From contig DVOA01000117.1 in assembly GCA_018714005.1 (NCBI GenBank), positions 1 through 64,000 on the forward strand: a DNA stretch of 64,000 nt, given 5' to 3'. Every line of letters begins with the position of its first letter. Within the stretch, counting starts at the first letter, position 1. The notes under the pieces are model-generated. The model worked only from the letters and a program-made list of their open reading frames with translations, made no database searches and had not been told where the DNA came from. Below, one piece after another: positions 35,637 to 45,030 of the stretch. This stretch comes from Spyradomonas excrementavium. Lineage in GTDB: Bacteria > Cyanobacteriota > Vampirovibrionia > Gastranaerophilales > Gastranaerophilaceae. The position numbers were made by a program, and so were the translations under genes.

Positions 35637-36235
35637 TCTTCACCCCCTGTTTCTTTTTGCGGCGGGGTGAGTTTTTCAAGGATTTTTACAATCACAAGCG
35701 CGCTGACAAACGCAAATGTCGTAACAATCAACGTCGGAAGCACAATTTCCGTCGGGTTTTTCGCCCCGAATGACGCCAGAACCGCAATCACAGTCGCAGG
35801 CACAATCTGAAAACCCGCCGTATTCATCGCAAGAAGCGTGCACATAGCGTTTGAGGCGGATTTTTTCTCTTTATTAAGCTTTTGCAGCTCCTCCATCGCT
35901 TTTAAGCCCATCGGAGTAGCCGCATTCGAGAGCCCGAAAGCGTTTGCGGTAAAATTCATTGCAATATCGCCGATAGCAGGGCTGCCCTCAGGGATTTCGG
36001 GGAAAAGCCTTCTGGCTATCGGGGTCAAAAGTCCGGCAATAAACCCAACCACGCCTGATTTCTCCGCAATCCGCATAATTCCCAGCCAGAAAGCCATAAT
36101 TCCCGCAAGATAAAGCGCCACCTCAACTGATTTTTGCGCCCCCTCAAGCACTGCGCGCACAACCGCGTCAATTCTGCCCGTAAAAGCCGCGCAAACTATG
36201 GAAATGAAAATTATAAAAAACCAGATGTAATTCAT
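35630..36235 (-). CDS. spmA: Spore maturation protein A-like (Gate domain)
   Basis: 201 aa, membrane protein with Gate motif ANAFGLSNAATPMGLKAMEE and a preceding GDIAMNF segment, as in SpmA. It is the first gene of the spmA-spmB pair and may continue into the binding-protein gene. No other sporulation gene is seen, so the name reflects homology only. Confidence 0.9.
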   Translation of the reverse strand: MNYIWFFIIFISIVCAAFTGRIDAVVRAVLEGAQKSVEVALYLAGIMAFWLGIMRIAEKSGVVGFIAGLLTPIARRLFPEIPEGSPAIGDIAMNFTANAFGLSNAATPMGLKAMEELQKLNKEKKSASNAMCTLLAMNTAGFQIVPATVIAVLASFGAKNPTEIVLPTLIVTTFAFVSALVIVKILEKLTPPQKETGGEEC

Positions 36236-36363
36236 AGCCCTATAATGGCAAATTTTGCGGGCGTAGTCAAATAATTAACGTTTCCCATCAACAAGGTTCC
36301 CTCTCCTAAGGGAAAGGACCGGAGTAAGGGCTTGGTTAAAGAAAACCGTTCCATAAACCATAA

Positions 36364-36390
36364 AAAAACGGGATAAAATCTCCCGTTTTT
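36364..36390 (-). terminator. Intrinsic terminator of lysS
   Basis: AAAAACGGGA / TCCCGTTTTT stem with a seven-base loop and T-run on the minus strand, directly after the lysS stop. Confidence 0.85.
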
Positions 36391-36396
36391 CGATGA

Positions 36397-37878
36397 TTAT
36401 AACTTTCTCATAGTAGGAAATGCGATAACATCCCTGATTGTGGGCGAATCGGTCAAAAGCATTACCAGCCTGTCGATTCCGATACCCATTCCTCCTGCGG
36501 GAGGCATTCCGTATTCGAGTGCGGTGATAAAATCTTCGTCGATTTCCATTGCTTCTTCGTCGCCTGCCGCTTTTGCCTTTGCCTGAGCCTCAAATCTCGT
36601 TCTCTGGTCAATCGGGTCGGTCAATTCGGAGAAAGCGTTCGAGATTTCCCAGCCGTTTACGCGGGTTTCAAACCTTTCTGTCAATCTCGGATTGTCGCGG
36701 TGGACTTTTGCGAGCGGTGATATGTCGCGAGGATAGTCGATGATGTGTGTAGGCTGGATTAGCTTGGGTTCTACGCGTTCTTCAAAGATTAAATCAAGAA
36801 CCTTGCCCCAGTTTTCGCAATCATCCGCGTCAATACCGATTTCACGTGCTTTTTTGCGCGCGTCTTCTACAGTGAAAATTTCGCCAAAATCAATGCCTGT
36901 GTATTCTTCAATCGCGCCAACCATTGTTTTTCTGTCCCATGGCGGTGTGAGGTCAATTTCTTTGCCCTGATAAGTGATTTTCATTGTACCAAGAACGTCC
37001 TGAGCAACCGATGAAACCATATTTTCAATAAGCGCCATCATTTCGTTGTAGTCAACGTAAGCCTGATAGAGCTCAATCATAGTAAATTCAGGGTTGTGGC
37101 GGGTATCGATGCCTTCATTTCTGAAATTTCTGTTCATTTCAAAAATCTTTTCGCTCAAACCTCCGACCAGAAGCCTTTTCAAGTGCAATTCCGGCGCAAT
37201 TCTCATATACATGTCCATATCAAGCGCATTGTGGTGCGTAATGAACGGTCTTGCAGCCGCACCGCCTGCCTGAGTATGGAGCATGGGCGTTTCGACCTCC
37301 AAAAAGCCCAGATTTGTAAGATATTCGCGGATTTTCTGGATAATGAGGCTTCTTTTTCTGAAAGTCGAGCGCACATCTTCATTCATGATTAAATCTACGT
37401 ATCTCTGGCGATAACGGGTTTCTACATCGGTCAAACCGTGGAATTTTTCAGGCAGCGGAAGCAGCGATTTTGAAAGGATTTTGTAATCCGTCGCTTTAAT
37501 GCTCAATTCGCCGCGCGGAGTTCTTCTGATTGTTCCGTAAACGCCGATAATATCGCCGATATCCACGAGTTTGAGGGTTTTAATTTTTTCAGGGTCCATA
37601 TTTTCTTTGTGGCAGAAAATCTGGATTTTTCCCGAATCGTCCATCAAATCAATGAACATACCGGTATTTCTCATTGCCATAACGCGGCCTGCAACGGCAT
37701 AAGCGTCATCGGTTTCTTCGCCCGCCGGCAAATCTTTGTATTTTTCCTGCAATTTGCTTGCGCTTGCGTTTTTATCAAATGAATAAGGGTAAGGATTGAT
37801 TCCCTTGTCCGCCAAATCAGCCAGTTTTTGAATTCTTGTGGCTCTGATGGCGCCCTGTGTCGTGTTTTGTTCTTGCAT
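36397..37878 (-). CDS. lysS: Lysyl-tRNA synthetase, class II
   Basis: 493 aa. N-terminal OB anticodon-binding domain (VAGRVMAMRNTGMFIDLMDD) and class II catalytic core: motif 2 (NFRNEGIDTRHNPEFTMIE) and motif 3 (GMGIGIDRLVMLLT). It charges tRNA-Lys. I prefer the second ATG (37878): AGAGGA lies at the right distance for it but touches the first ATG at 37884. It is monocistronic. Confidence 0.97.
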   Translation of the reverse strand: MQEQNTTQGAIRATRIQKLADLADKGINPYPYSFDKNASASKLQEKYKDLPAGEETDDAYAVAGRVMAMRNTGMFIDLMDDSGKIQIFCHKENMDPEKIKTLKLVDIGDIIGVYGTIRRTPRGELSIKATDYKILSKSLLPLPEKFHGLTDVETRYRQRYVDLIMNEDVRSTFRKRSLIIQKIREYLTNLGFLEVETPMLHTQAGGAAARPFITHHNALDMDMYMRIAPELHLKRLLVGGLSEKIFEMNRNFRNEGIDTRHNPEFTMIELYQAYVDYNEMMALIENMVSSVAQDVLGTMKITYQGKEIDLTPPWDRKTMVGAIEEYTGIDFGEIFTVEDARKKAREIGIDADDCENWGKVLDLIFEERVEPKLIQPTHIIDYPRDISPLAKVHRDNPRLTERFETRVNGWEISNAFSELTDPIDQRTRFEAQAKAKAAGDEEAMEIDEDFITALEYGMPPAGGMGIGIDRLVMLLTDSPTIRDVIAFPTMRKL

Positions 37879-38022
37879 ATTCATTCCTCTGTAAATTATT
37901 TATAAAATAATTTTAGCATAAAAATATTTCCGTCAAAAAACCGGCTCCGGTGACTAATCTCATACAAACAGCGGTTTTCAAATAGGGCAAAAAGGCAGAA
38001 AATATCTAAAAAACGGAGCGAA

Positions 38023-38835
38023 ATGTTCAGATTAATTTTTACTTTAATATACGGAATAATCTTTGCACTGGTGAGTTTTAACAGCGCAAATTACCGTTCT
38101 GTATTCAACGACAGGGAAAATAATACAAATTTTATAAGAAATATTTTCGGGAAACGAAACCGCAGAATAAAAGCGCTCCAGACTGCCAAACCTTTTTTAA
38201 AACCCTACGAAAAAATCTTCGCAAATCACACTCTTTCAAACAAAAATTGCTCACTTTCAATGAATGCAAGGAAAAAATCTTTCACATTAATAAATTTGCA
38301 CTACAACGAGCATGGGCGAAAAATGGCCGCAACAACTCTCGACATTTCGGTTGATATTGATGAAGTTTTTGACAGTGTGGCGGAATTATTCAGCTACAAT
38401 ACAACTTATGACGGGCTTTTGAGCACACTCAAGGTAGTTGCCACGGTGAAAGAAGAACCCTATAAAATAAAACCTGAAAACAAACCACCAGAGCAGAAAA
38501 CCACCCCCAAAAAGCCTAAAAAAGAAGAAAAAACCGAAATTGTTAAAGTAGATTTCAAAAATAGAGAAATTCTCGATATCAATGACGGATTAATAGACAT
38601 AAACAGCTGCTCGGAGGCTGAATTGACGGCGCTCCCCGGGATAAACATAATTATGGCGAAAAAAATCATACTTTATCGCGAAACAAAGCGCCCTTTTAAA
38701 AATATTGAAGAACTTTTCACAGAATTGAAAATAAAACCGCATTTTCAAAAACAGCTGAAAAATTTAATCTGCGCAAAGAAAATAAACATGCGAAAAGTCA
38801 AAAAAGCACAGCAAGAAAGAATTATCGACCTTTAA
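38023..38835 (+). CDS. Helix-hairpin-helix protein, ComEA-like C-terminus
   Basis: 270 aa. A short N-terminal hydrophobic segment (LIFTLIYGIIFALVSF) suggests a membrane anchor or signal. The middle is not recognised and includes a Pro/Lys-rich linker (PPEQKTTPKKPKKEEK). Residues about 190-255 form a ComEA-type helix-hairpin-helix (DINSCSEAELTALPGINIIMA ... KRPFKNIEELF), normally non-specific DNA binding. ComEA helps DNA uptake, but no other competence gene is near. The stop overlaps the start of an NrdG-like gene (TAATG), so translation is coupled. Confidence 0.75.
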   Translation: MFRLIFTLIYGIIFALVSFNSANYRSVFNDRENNTNFIRNIFGKRNRRIKALQTAKPFLKPYEKIFANHTLSNKNCSLSMNARKKSFTLINLHYNEHGRKMAATTLDISVDIDEVFDSVAELFSYNTTYDGLLSTLKVVATVKEEPYKIKPENKPPEQKTTPKKPKKEEKTEIVKVDFKNREILDINDGLIDINSCSEAELTALPGINIIMAKKIILYRETKRPFKNIEELFTELKIKPHFQKQLKNLICAKKINMRKVKKAQQERIIDL

Positions 38836-39440
38836 TGCAAATCAATGTCTATAAATATCTGAATAAAACAAACGCAGAAGGTCCAAATCAGCGATTCTGC
38901 CTCTGGGTGCAAGGCTGTTCACGGCATTGTGACGGATGTTTTGCAAAATCGACCTGGAGTCATCAAAAAAACAGGATTATGAGCGTCGATGAGCTGTTTT
39001 TTCTCATAAAGGAGCAAAAAGGGATTGAGGGTGTAACTTTTTTGGGCGGAGAACCTTTTGAACAGGCAAAACCGCTTGCAGAACTTGCCCGAAAGGTTCA
39101 CAATCTCGGGCTTTCCGTGCTCACCTTTACGGGAAACACTTTTGAGGAGCTTAAAAAGTCCGAAAATGAAGATATTCAGGCACTTTTGAAATACACAGAC
39201 CTTTTGATTGACGGAGGGTTTGAAAAAGAGAATTTTGACCTTTCACGCCCGTGGGTGGGGTCGAAAAATCAGCGATATATCTTTCTCACGGACAGATATT
39301 CAGCGGAAGAAATAAAAAATTACAAAAATAAAATCGAAGTCCGAATTAAAAAAAACGGTTTTGTTTTTATGAACGGAATGGGTGATTTTGACGCAATAAA
39401 GCGGGATTTGTGTTTACAGAGCCCGAAAAATAGCCTATAA
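38835..39440 (+). CDS. Radical SAM activating-enzyme-like protein (NrdG type)
   Basis: 201 aa, a small 4Fe-4S single-cluster radical SAM protein. Cluster Cys28, Cys32 and Cys35 in the GCSRHCDGC segment (CxxxCxxC), followed by a SAM-contact glycine motif TFLGGEPFEQ. Size and motifs match activating enzymes for glycyl radical enzymes, especially NrdG. No nrdD or other glycyl-radical enzyme is in the window, so its target is unknown. It is coupled to the HhH gene upstream. Its 3' end holds the promoter of the ycf46-like gene. Confidence 0.8.
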   Translation: MQINVYKYLNKTNAEGPNQRFCLWVQGCSRHCDGCFAKSTWSHQKNRIMSVDELFFLIKEQKGIEGVTFLGGEPFEQAKPLAELARKVHNLGLSVLTFTGNTFEELKKSENEDIQALLKYTDLLIDGGFEKENFDLSRPWVGSKNQRYIFLTDRYSAEEIKNYKNKIEVRIKKNGFVFMNGMGDFDAIKRDLCLQSPKNSL

Positions 39441-39441
39441 T
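39413..39441 (+). promoter_or_regulatory. Promoter of the ycf46-like operon
   Basis: TTTACA (39413-39418), 17-base spacer, TATAAT (39436-39441), about 95 bases before the ATG. Confidence 0.75.
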
Positions 39442-39536
39442 ATCATAAATTGCCCCCTTGAAACATTCTTCAGGGAATAATAAGCCTCAATTTCGCTTAT
39501 AACGCGGAAAAACACTAAAAATTACGGAGTTGAAAT

Positions 39537-41159
39537 ATGTTAAATAAAAAAATTGCAAACCTTTTAAGAGCCCGATTCCCCTATATTTATTTGACAACCT
39601 ACGAGGAAGAACGCGCCACAGTTATGCTTCGCGCCATTGTGAACAACGAAAAACTGATAAAATTCCCTCGTGAAATTTATATCTGGACGCAAACTAACGG
39701 TTTTATTAACGACGAAACCGAAAAACCGGTTGCCGGAACCTCGAATCCCGCAAAAGCACTGGATTTTGTCCAAAAACATGACAAAGATTCGATTTTTATT
39801 TTTTATGACATTCATGTGAATTTCGGGATGAAAAATCGCGCTCCTGACTATGATTTGGTCAGAAAACTGCGTGATTTGGTGCCGGATCTAAAGGTCAGCG
39901 CAGTAAGAAAAAACATTTTTTTCATCGCACCCGAAGCAATAATCCCCGAAACGCTCCAAAAAGACATTACAATCTGCGATTTCCCGCTGCCGGCGCTTGA
40001 GGAGATTAAAAAGAAGCTCGACAGCATGCTTGCGCAAAACAAAAAGGTAAAAACCGAAACCCTCACGCCCGAAGCAAAAGAAAAACTCTGCAAAGCAGCG
40101 CTGGGGCTGACAATGCAGGAAGCGGAAAACGCATTTGCGCTCGCAATGGTAAATGACGGCAAAGTCGATGAAAATGACATAAATATAATCATGGATGAAA
40201 AAATGCAGGTCATAAAAAAGACCGGAATCCTCGAATTTGTCCGTACAAACTTCACAATCGACGACATCGGCGGGCTGGACAATCTGAAAAGCTGGCTTTT
40301 AAAAAGAAATAATTCGTGGTCTGAAAAAGCTAAAAAATACGCTCTTCCCGCGCCAAAAGGCGTTCTTATCACGGGTGTTCCGGGCTGCGGAAAAAGTTTG
40401 ACCGCAAAAGCAATGAGCGCAATCTGGAAATTGCCGCTTTTAAGGCTGGATTTGGGCAAAATCTTTTCCGGCCTAGTGGGCAGCTCCGAAGAAAACATGC
40501 GCCGCGCAATCGCAACCGCAGAAGCTGTTGCGCCGTCGATTTTGTGGGTTGACGAGATTGAAAAAGGGCTCAGCGGCGTGAATTCCGGCAATGACAGCGG
40601 AGTTTCTTCAAGAATTTTCGGCCAATTCCTCACCTGGATGCAGGAAAAAGAGGCGCCGGTCTTTGTAATCGCCACAGCAAACAACATCAGCAATTTGCCG
40701 CCGGAATTACTAAGAAAAGGGCGTTTTGACGAGATTTTCTTTGTTGATATCCCCACTTTCAATGAACGTATAGAGATTTTTAAGCTTCATTTGAAAAAAC
40801 GCCTCAAAAACAAGGAAATTGCAGGAGAAATCACGATAGACAACACACTTTTGCAAAAACTCGCTTCGATGACCGAGGGATTTATCGGCGCGGAGATTGA
40901 GCAGGTTGTGATTTCAGCGCTTTACGAAGCCTTTTTTGAAAACAGGGCGCTCACATTCAACGATTTAGAAAAAACCATAAAAAACACTGTTCCGCTTTCG
41001 ACTACGCAAAAAGAACAAATTCTTACGCTCAGAGCCTGGGCAAATGTCCGCGCAGTAGCGGCAACAAAGAAAGAAGACCTGACAAACTACAAAGAACAAC
41101 ATCCGCAGGAGTCAAAAGAGGTTGAAAAAACCCGCGGCGGCAGGGCTTTGGACTTTTAG
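39537..41159 (+). CDS. ycf46: Ycf46-like AAA+ ATPase
   Basis: 540 aa. The N-terminal domain starts NLLRARFPYIYLTTYEEER, as in Ycf46 proteins of cyanobacteria and plastids. A single AAA+ module follows: Walker A GVPGCGKS (about 284), Walker B SILWVDEIEK, sensor/arginine region LPPELLRKGRFDEIFFVDIP, and a C-terminal lid. A cyanobacterial Ycf46 is reported as responsive to inorganic carbon, but its biochemical role is not firmly known. It is followed after 11 bp by a DUF1257-like gene and then a DUF2997 gene, a cassette also seen in cyanobacteria, so the three likely act together. Confidence 0.9.
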   Translation: MLNKKIANLLRARFPYIYLTTYEEERATVMLRAIVNNEKLIKFPREIYIWTQTNGFINDETEKPVAGTSNPAKALDFVQKHDKDSIFIFYDIHVNFGMKNRAPDYDLVRKLRDLVPDLKVSAVRKNIFFIAPEAIIPETLQKDITICDFPLPALEEIKKKLDSMLAQNKKVKTETLTPEAKEKLCKAALGLTMQEAENAFALAMVNDGKVDENDINIIMDEKMQVIKKTGILEFVRTNFTIDDIGGLDNLKSWLLKRNNSWSEKAKKYALPAPKGVLITGVPGCGKSLTAKAMSAIWKLPLLRLDLGKIFSGLVGSSEENMRRAIATAEAVAPSILWVDEIEKGLSGVNSGNDSGVSSRIFGQFLTWMQEKEAPVFVIATANNISNLPPELLRKGRFDEIFFVDIPTFNERIEIFKLHLKKRLKNKEIAGEITIDNTLLQKLASMTEGFIGAEIEQVVISALYEAFFENRALTFNDLEKTIKNTVPLSTTQKEQILTLRAWANVRAVAATKKEDLTNYKEQHPQESKEVEKTRGGRALDF

Positions 41160-41170
41160 AAAGGAAAATT

Positions 41171-41689
41171 ATGTCTTGTACAATCGGACTGGTTCCGTTT
41201 TTGCTTTTATACGGTGCAGCGCAGACAGCAATAACGCTTGCTTCAACAGAAAGCACCGATGAGATGAAAAAACGGCTCAAAAAATCGCTGGAAGCAAACA
41301 ATGGCGAAATTTCGCAGGAGCAAATCGATTTGATTTGCCGTGAATACCCGACTGCGTTTATGGACAGGGATTTATTAATGAAAACCGTTGAAGAACACGG
41401 TTTTACGGATATTGTTGATGAAGATGGCACGATTAGAGCGGTTTTGGACAATATAGAGATTGAATTTTACCGTACTGACAGCGCATTGCCTTACACAATG
41501 AAAATTTTATGCCCCGAATTGTGCGAAACAACAGAACTTACAAAGGATATCAACGATGAATACACCCTCAACGTTCAGGAAGAAACCTATATAAAAATCA
41601 AGGAGCGGCTTGAGAAAAAGAACCTCAAAATCGACGAAGAAGAGATTCTTGAGGATGATTCGATAATGATTACGGTAAATCTTGATTAG
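41171..41689 (+). CDS. Ycf35/DUF1257-like protein
   Basis: 172 aa, start right after the ATPase gene with AAAGGAAA as ribosome site. The hydrophobic N-end (IGLVPFLLLYGAAQTAITLA) could be a signal or membrane segment. The C-terminal half (LNVQEETYIKIKERLEKKN ... EEILEDDSIMITVNL) resembles the DUF1257/Ycf35 family. The assignment rests on that similarity plus the position between a Ycf46-like and a DUF2997 gene. Function unknown. Confidence 0.6.
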   Translation: MSCTIGLVPFLLLYGAAQTAITLASTESTDEMKKRLKKSLEANNGEISQEQIDLICREYPTAFMDRDLLMKTVEEHGFTDIVDEDGTIRAVLDNIEIEFYRTDSALPYTMKILCPELCETTELTKDINDEYTLNVQEETYIKIKERLEKKNLKIDEEEILEDDSIMITVNLD

Positions 41690-41701
41690 ACTGGAGCAAA
41701 A

Positions 41702-41920
41702 ATGGCGAATAAAAAATTAAAAATAAAACTCCTGCCCACCGGTGAAATCGAAATGCACACAGAGGGTATCAAAGGCAAGAAATGCCTTGATTATATTGAA
41801 CTTATGGAGGTTCTTGCCGACGCAAAGGTTGTTAAACAGGAACTGACGCAAGAATATTACGAAGAAGAAACCGAAACCGTTTCAGATGGGGAGAAAAATT
41901 CTTTGTATAACAGAAATTAA
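41702..41920 (+). CDS. DUF2997 family protein
   Basis: 72 aa. The pattern LLPTGEIEMHTEGIKGKKCLD, followed by an acidic C-terminus (EYYEEETETV), matches the small DUF2997 family, which in cyanobacteria lies beside ycf35 genes. Ribosome site GGAGC precedes the ATG and the gene starts 12 bp after the DUF1257-like stop. Function unknown. Confidence 0.75.
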   Translation: MANKKLKIKLLPTGEIEMHTEGIKGKKCLDYIELMEVLADAKVVKQELTQEYYEEETETVSDGEKNSLYNRN

Positions 41921-41984
41921 TAGTATTTTTGATAATTATGCAATAAAAATAGCTCATAAATATTAACTTTAGCGTTAAGAAGCG

Positions 41985-42015
41985 TTAAGGATTAGAAAAA
42001 ATAGGCGATATGAGC
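41985..42015 (+). promoter_or_regulatory. Possible flagellar-type promoter of flhA
   Basis: TTAAGG followed about 13 bases later by GGCGATAT (42003-42010) weakly resembles the sigma28 pattern TAAA-N15-GCCGATAA. flhA begins at 42026 with no clear Shine-Dalgarno. Confidence 0.3.
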
Positions 42016-42025
42016 TAGAATTATA

Positions 42026-44149
42026 ATGAGTGATTATCAAAAAAATATAATGAATAGAATAATAAGCTTATTAAAAAATAACGATATGATAATGGCTGTC
42101 GGGCTGGTCATAATTATCGCCATGATGATTATCCCCCTGCCGCCTATGCTGCTTGATATTTTGCTTACTTTGAATATCTCGCTTTCGGTTATCATTCTTC
42201 TGGTTTGCCTTTTTATAAAAGAGCCGCTTGAATACTCCTCATTTCCGATAATCCTCCTTATTGCAACGATTTTCAGGCTCGGATTGAACGTAAGTTCAAC
42301 CAGATTGATTCTTCTGGAAGGCGCAGCCGGCGAGGTTATCAACTCTTTCGGGCAATTTGTGGTCGGCGGGAACTACGTAGTCGGTTTCATTATATTTGTA
42401 ATCCTCGTAATCATTAACTTTATGGTAATCACCGGCGGTGCAACCCGCGTAGCAGAAGTTTCCGCAAGATTTACACTGGACAGCATGCCAGGAAAACAGC
42501 TGAGTATCGACGCAGACCTGAATGCGGGGCTGATTAACGAAGAACAGGCAAAAGCCCGCCGCAGAAAACTCGAAAGAGAAGCAGATTTTTACGGAACAAT
42601 GGATGGTGCCTCAAAATTCGTAAAAGGCGACGCAACAGCGGGGATTATCATCACTGTTATCAACATTTTCGGCGGTTTTATCATCGGAATGTGGCAGCTC
42701 AAAATGGATTTGTTGACTGCGTTGAGCACTTATACTATTTTGACGGTCGGCGACGGGCTTGTTTCACAGCTGCCGGCGCTTTTGATTTCATTTTCGACCG
42801 GTTTGATTGTCAGCCGTGCGAGCGGGCAGGATAATTCTCTCAGCGCTGACATTATCAACGAAATGTTCACAAATCCGATGGTTCTCGGGATAGTTTCGGG
42901 GCTTTTGCTCGTTCTGGGGCTCGTTCCGGGGATGCCGACGATTCCTTTTACGATTGTTGCAATGACTATCGGCTGGCTTGCATACAACAAGAAAAAAGAA
43001 GCCGATAAAAAGGCGGAAATTGCAAAAAAAGCCGAGGCAGAAACAAAAAATCTGGAAAACCGCGTCGGAAAGAAGAAGAAAAAAGCCTCGCGCGAAAGCG
43101 TTATGGAACTTTTGAACGTAGAAACCATAGAGATGGAAATCGGTTACAGGCTCGTGCCTTTGCTTGATGCGGAGCAGGGCGGGGATTTGCTTGAGCGTAT
43201 TGCGCAGATTCGACGCCAGACAGCGCTGGATTTGGGGATTGTATTGCCCTCAATAAGGGTCAGAGATAATTTACAGCTCCCGCCAAACACATATCAGATT
43301 AAATTAAAGGGCGTTCCCATTGAAAACGGCGAAGTTTATCCGGAAAGAAGCCTTGCAATGAACGCTGCGGGCACGGATAATGACCTCGGAATCAACGGAA
43401 TCAGCGCGATTGAGCCGGCATTCGGGCTTCCTGCGCTGTGGATTGAAGAAAAAGACAAAGAAATCGCCGAAACCTACGGATATACCGTTGTCAGCCCATC
43501 TGCGGTGATTTCAACCCATTTGACCGAAGTTATCAAGAAAAATGCCTCGGAAATCCTTACACGTTCGGATGTTCAGCAGTTACTGGAGAATTTGAAAAAA
43601 GAAGTGTCAGAAGATTACGTAAACGACCTGCTAAAAGACACTTCTGTGGGCGAAATCCAGCAGGTTATGCAGAATTTGTTAAAAGAACGCGTTTCTGTGA
43701 GGGATTTGAAGACGATTCTGGAGGTCACAAGCGTACAGTCAAAAGTCAGCAGAAATACCGACTATCTTACGGAGCAGGTTCGCTCAGCGCTGGCGCGGGG
43801 GATTTGCAAGCAGAATTTGTCAGATACGGGCGAGCTTCTGGCAGTTACGCTGTCGCCTGACGCCGAAAATACGATTGCGCAGGGTCTAAGCCCCGATGGA
43901 AACAGCCTTACGCTTGATCCTGACTTTACGCGGCGGCTTTTGGACAGTTTAAATTACGAGCTTGAGAAAGCAATCACCTCAACAGGCTCGCAGCCCGTAA
44001 TTCTCTGTTCTTCGCCAATAAGATTGCCATTCAGGCGCCTTATTGAAAGAACATATCCGCAAATTGCCGTAATGTCGTATAATGAAATCAGCAACAATGT
44101 TAAGGCAAAATCGGTAGGCGTCGTAAAAGCAGCTCCGGCAAAGGTTTAA
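42026..44149 (+). CDS. flhA: Flagellar export gate protein FlhA
   Basis: 707 aa. The N-terminal half has eight predicted membrane helices and the FHIPEP loop (TGGATRVAEVSARFTLDSMP, QLSIDADLNAG). The linker is Lys-rich (KKKKKASRES), then a large cytoplasmic domain (about 350-700) that docks export chaperones. It is the proton-coupled gate of the flagellar type III export apparatus, acting with FliP, FliQ and FliR encoded 18 kb away. It heads a run with a PilZ protein, a small membrane protein, a kinase and an HD-GYP regulator. flhB and flhF are not adjacent. Confidence 0.97.
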   Translation: MSDYQKNIMNRIISLLKNNDMIMAVGLVIIIAMMIIPLPPMLLDILLTLNISLSVIILLVCLFIKEPLEYSSFPIILLIATIFRLGLNVSSTRLILLEGAAGEVINSFGQFVVGGNYVVGFIIFVILVIINFMVITGGATRVAEVSARFTLDSMPGKQLSIDADLNAGLINEEQAKARRRKLEREADFYGTMDGASKFVKGDATAGIIITVINIFGGFIIGMWQLKMDLLTALSTYTILTVGDGLVSQLPALLISFSTGLIVSRASGQDNSLSADIINEMFTNPMVLGIVSGLLLVLGLVPGMPTIPFTIVAMTIGWLAYNKKKEADKKAEIAKKAEAETKNLENRVGKKKKKASRESVMELLNVETIEMEIGYRLVPLLDAEQGGDLLERIAQIRRQTALDLGIVLPSIRVRDNLQLPPNTYQIKLKGVPIENGEVYPERSLAMNAAGTDNDLGINGISAIEPAFGLPALWIEEKDKEIAETYGYTVVSPSAVISTHLTEVIKKNASEILTRSDVQQLLENLKKEVSEDYVNDLLKDTSVGEIQQVMQNLLKERVSVRDLKTILEVTSVQSKVSRNTDYLTEQVRSALARGICKQNLSDTGELLAVTLSPDAENTIAQGLSPDGNSLTLDPDFTRRLLDSLNYELEKAITSTGSQPVILCSSPIRLPFRRLIERTYPQIAVMSYNEISNNVKAKSVGVVKAAPAKV

Positions 44150-44182
44150 TGTTACTAAATTAAGAATAATCGAAAGGCTAAT

Positions 44183-44779
44183 ATGAAAACGCTGTTGAAA
44201 AAGAACAAAAAAGTAAGCATTCTCCCTCAGGATGTACAGGGGGCGGCAGAAGGCACAATTAAAAGGGCTTTAAAAGACTTTTTTGAGGTCGAAATCCCGC
44301 AGGAGGATTTGAAATATTACAAAACAGGCGAAAATGTAGAACTTTTTGCGGCTGTTGACGCGGGTATGCTTTATTTTTCATCGGAGCTTGAGGAAATTAA
44401 TGAAAATCTGCTCAAAATCAAAACAGCAAAAGACTACGAACTGCTCCAGCGCCGTGAATATACAAGAATTCCGCTGGACAGGGAAATAAAAATTAAAGAT
44501 GACAATTCTACCTGCAAATGCATTGATATAAGCGCAGGCGGAATGAAAATAGAGATGGCAAAACAGCCGGATATGGAAAAAGATTACACGATTTCTTTCA
44601 GTCTGGACGGAAGAACAGAAATCAGCTGTTATTTGCGCCCGATAAGGATTTCCAAGGACGACAAAAAGAAAAACGGCAAATATATAGTATCCGGACGATT
44701 TGTTTTATTAAAAAATATTGATAAAATAGCAATAGTTCAGTACTGCTTTAAGAAAAACATAGAAAACACGAACAAATAA
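44183..44779 (+). CDS. PilZ-domain c-di-GMP receptor, YcgR-like
   Basis: 198 aa. An N-terminal YcgR-like flagellar-brake domain (about 1-90) precedes a PilZ domain with both c-di-GMP motifs: RREYTR (RxxxR type, near 93) and DISAGGMKI (D/NxSxxG, near 117). Members bind c-di-GMP and slow the flagellar motor. Its place directly after flhA and before an HD-GYP phosphodiesterase supports that role. Ribosome site GAAAGG precedes the ATG. Confidence 0.9.
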   Translation: MKTLLKKNKKVSILPQDVQGAAEGTIKRALKDFFEVEIPQEDLKYYKTGENVELFAAVDAGMLYFSSELEEINENLLKIKTAKDYELLQRREYTRIPLDREIKIKDDNSTCKCIDISAGGMKIEMAKQPDMEKDYTISFSLDGRTEISCYLRPIRISKDDKKKNGKYIVSGRFVLLKNIDKIAIVQYCFKKNIENTNK

Positions 44780-44784
44780 CCACC

Positions 44785-45021
44785 ATGTCAGGAAAACTAA
44801 CTTACAAGCACAAAATCAGCGGAATATTAGGCTCATTCACGGCATTGCTGTGCGGAGCGCTCATATTTTCTAAAGGAATGCCCGATATTCACGGGCTAAT
44901 CAGCGGATTTGCAATAATTGCACCGGCGGCGTTGTGCGCGGGCGCATGCGGTTATTTTATCGGCAAAATTTTTGACAAAGGTAACGAAAGCACAGGCGGT
45001 TCCGGTCAAATTTTCAAATAG
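44785..45021 (+). CDS. Small membrane protein in the flhA-PilZ run
   Basis: 78 aa with two hydrophobic helices (about 14-30 and 36-62: IISGFAIIAPAALCAGACGYFIG type) and a polar tail. I recognise no family. It is packed 5 bp after the PilZ gene and 9 bp before the kinase, so it is almost certainly co-expressed. It could be a motor- or kinase-associated membrane partner (inference). Confidence 0.7.
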   Translation: MSGKLTYKHKISGILGSFTALLCGALIFSKGMPDIHGLISGFAIIAPAALCAGACGYFIGKIFDKGNESTGGSGQIFK

Positions 45022-45030
45022 GGTCACAAA

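Noticed and set aside
35100..36235. Evidence for sporulation from spmA/spmB
   Set aside because: The pair is widespread in non-spore-formers and no other sporulation gene is present.
39848..40762. 304-codon minus-strand frame inside the ycf46-like gene
   Set aside because: Fully antisense to a conserved AAA ATPase, Ser/Phe-rich shadow composition, no ribosome site.
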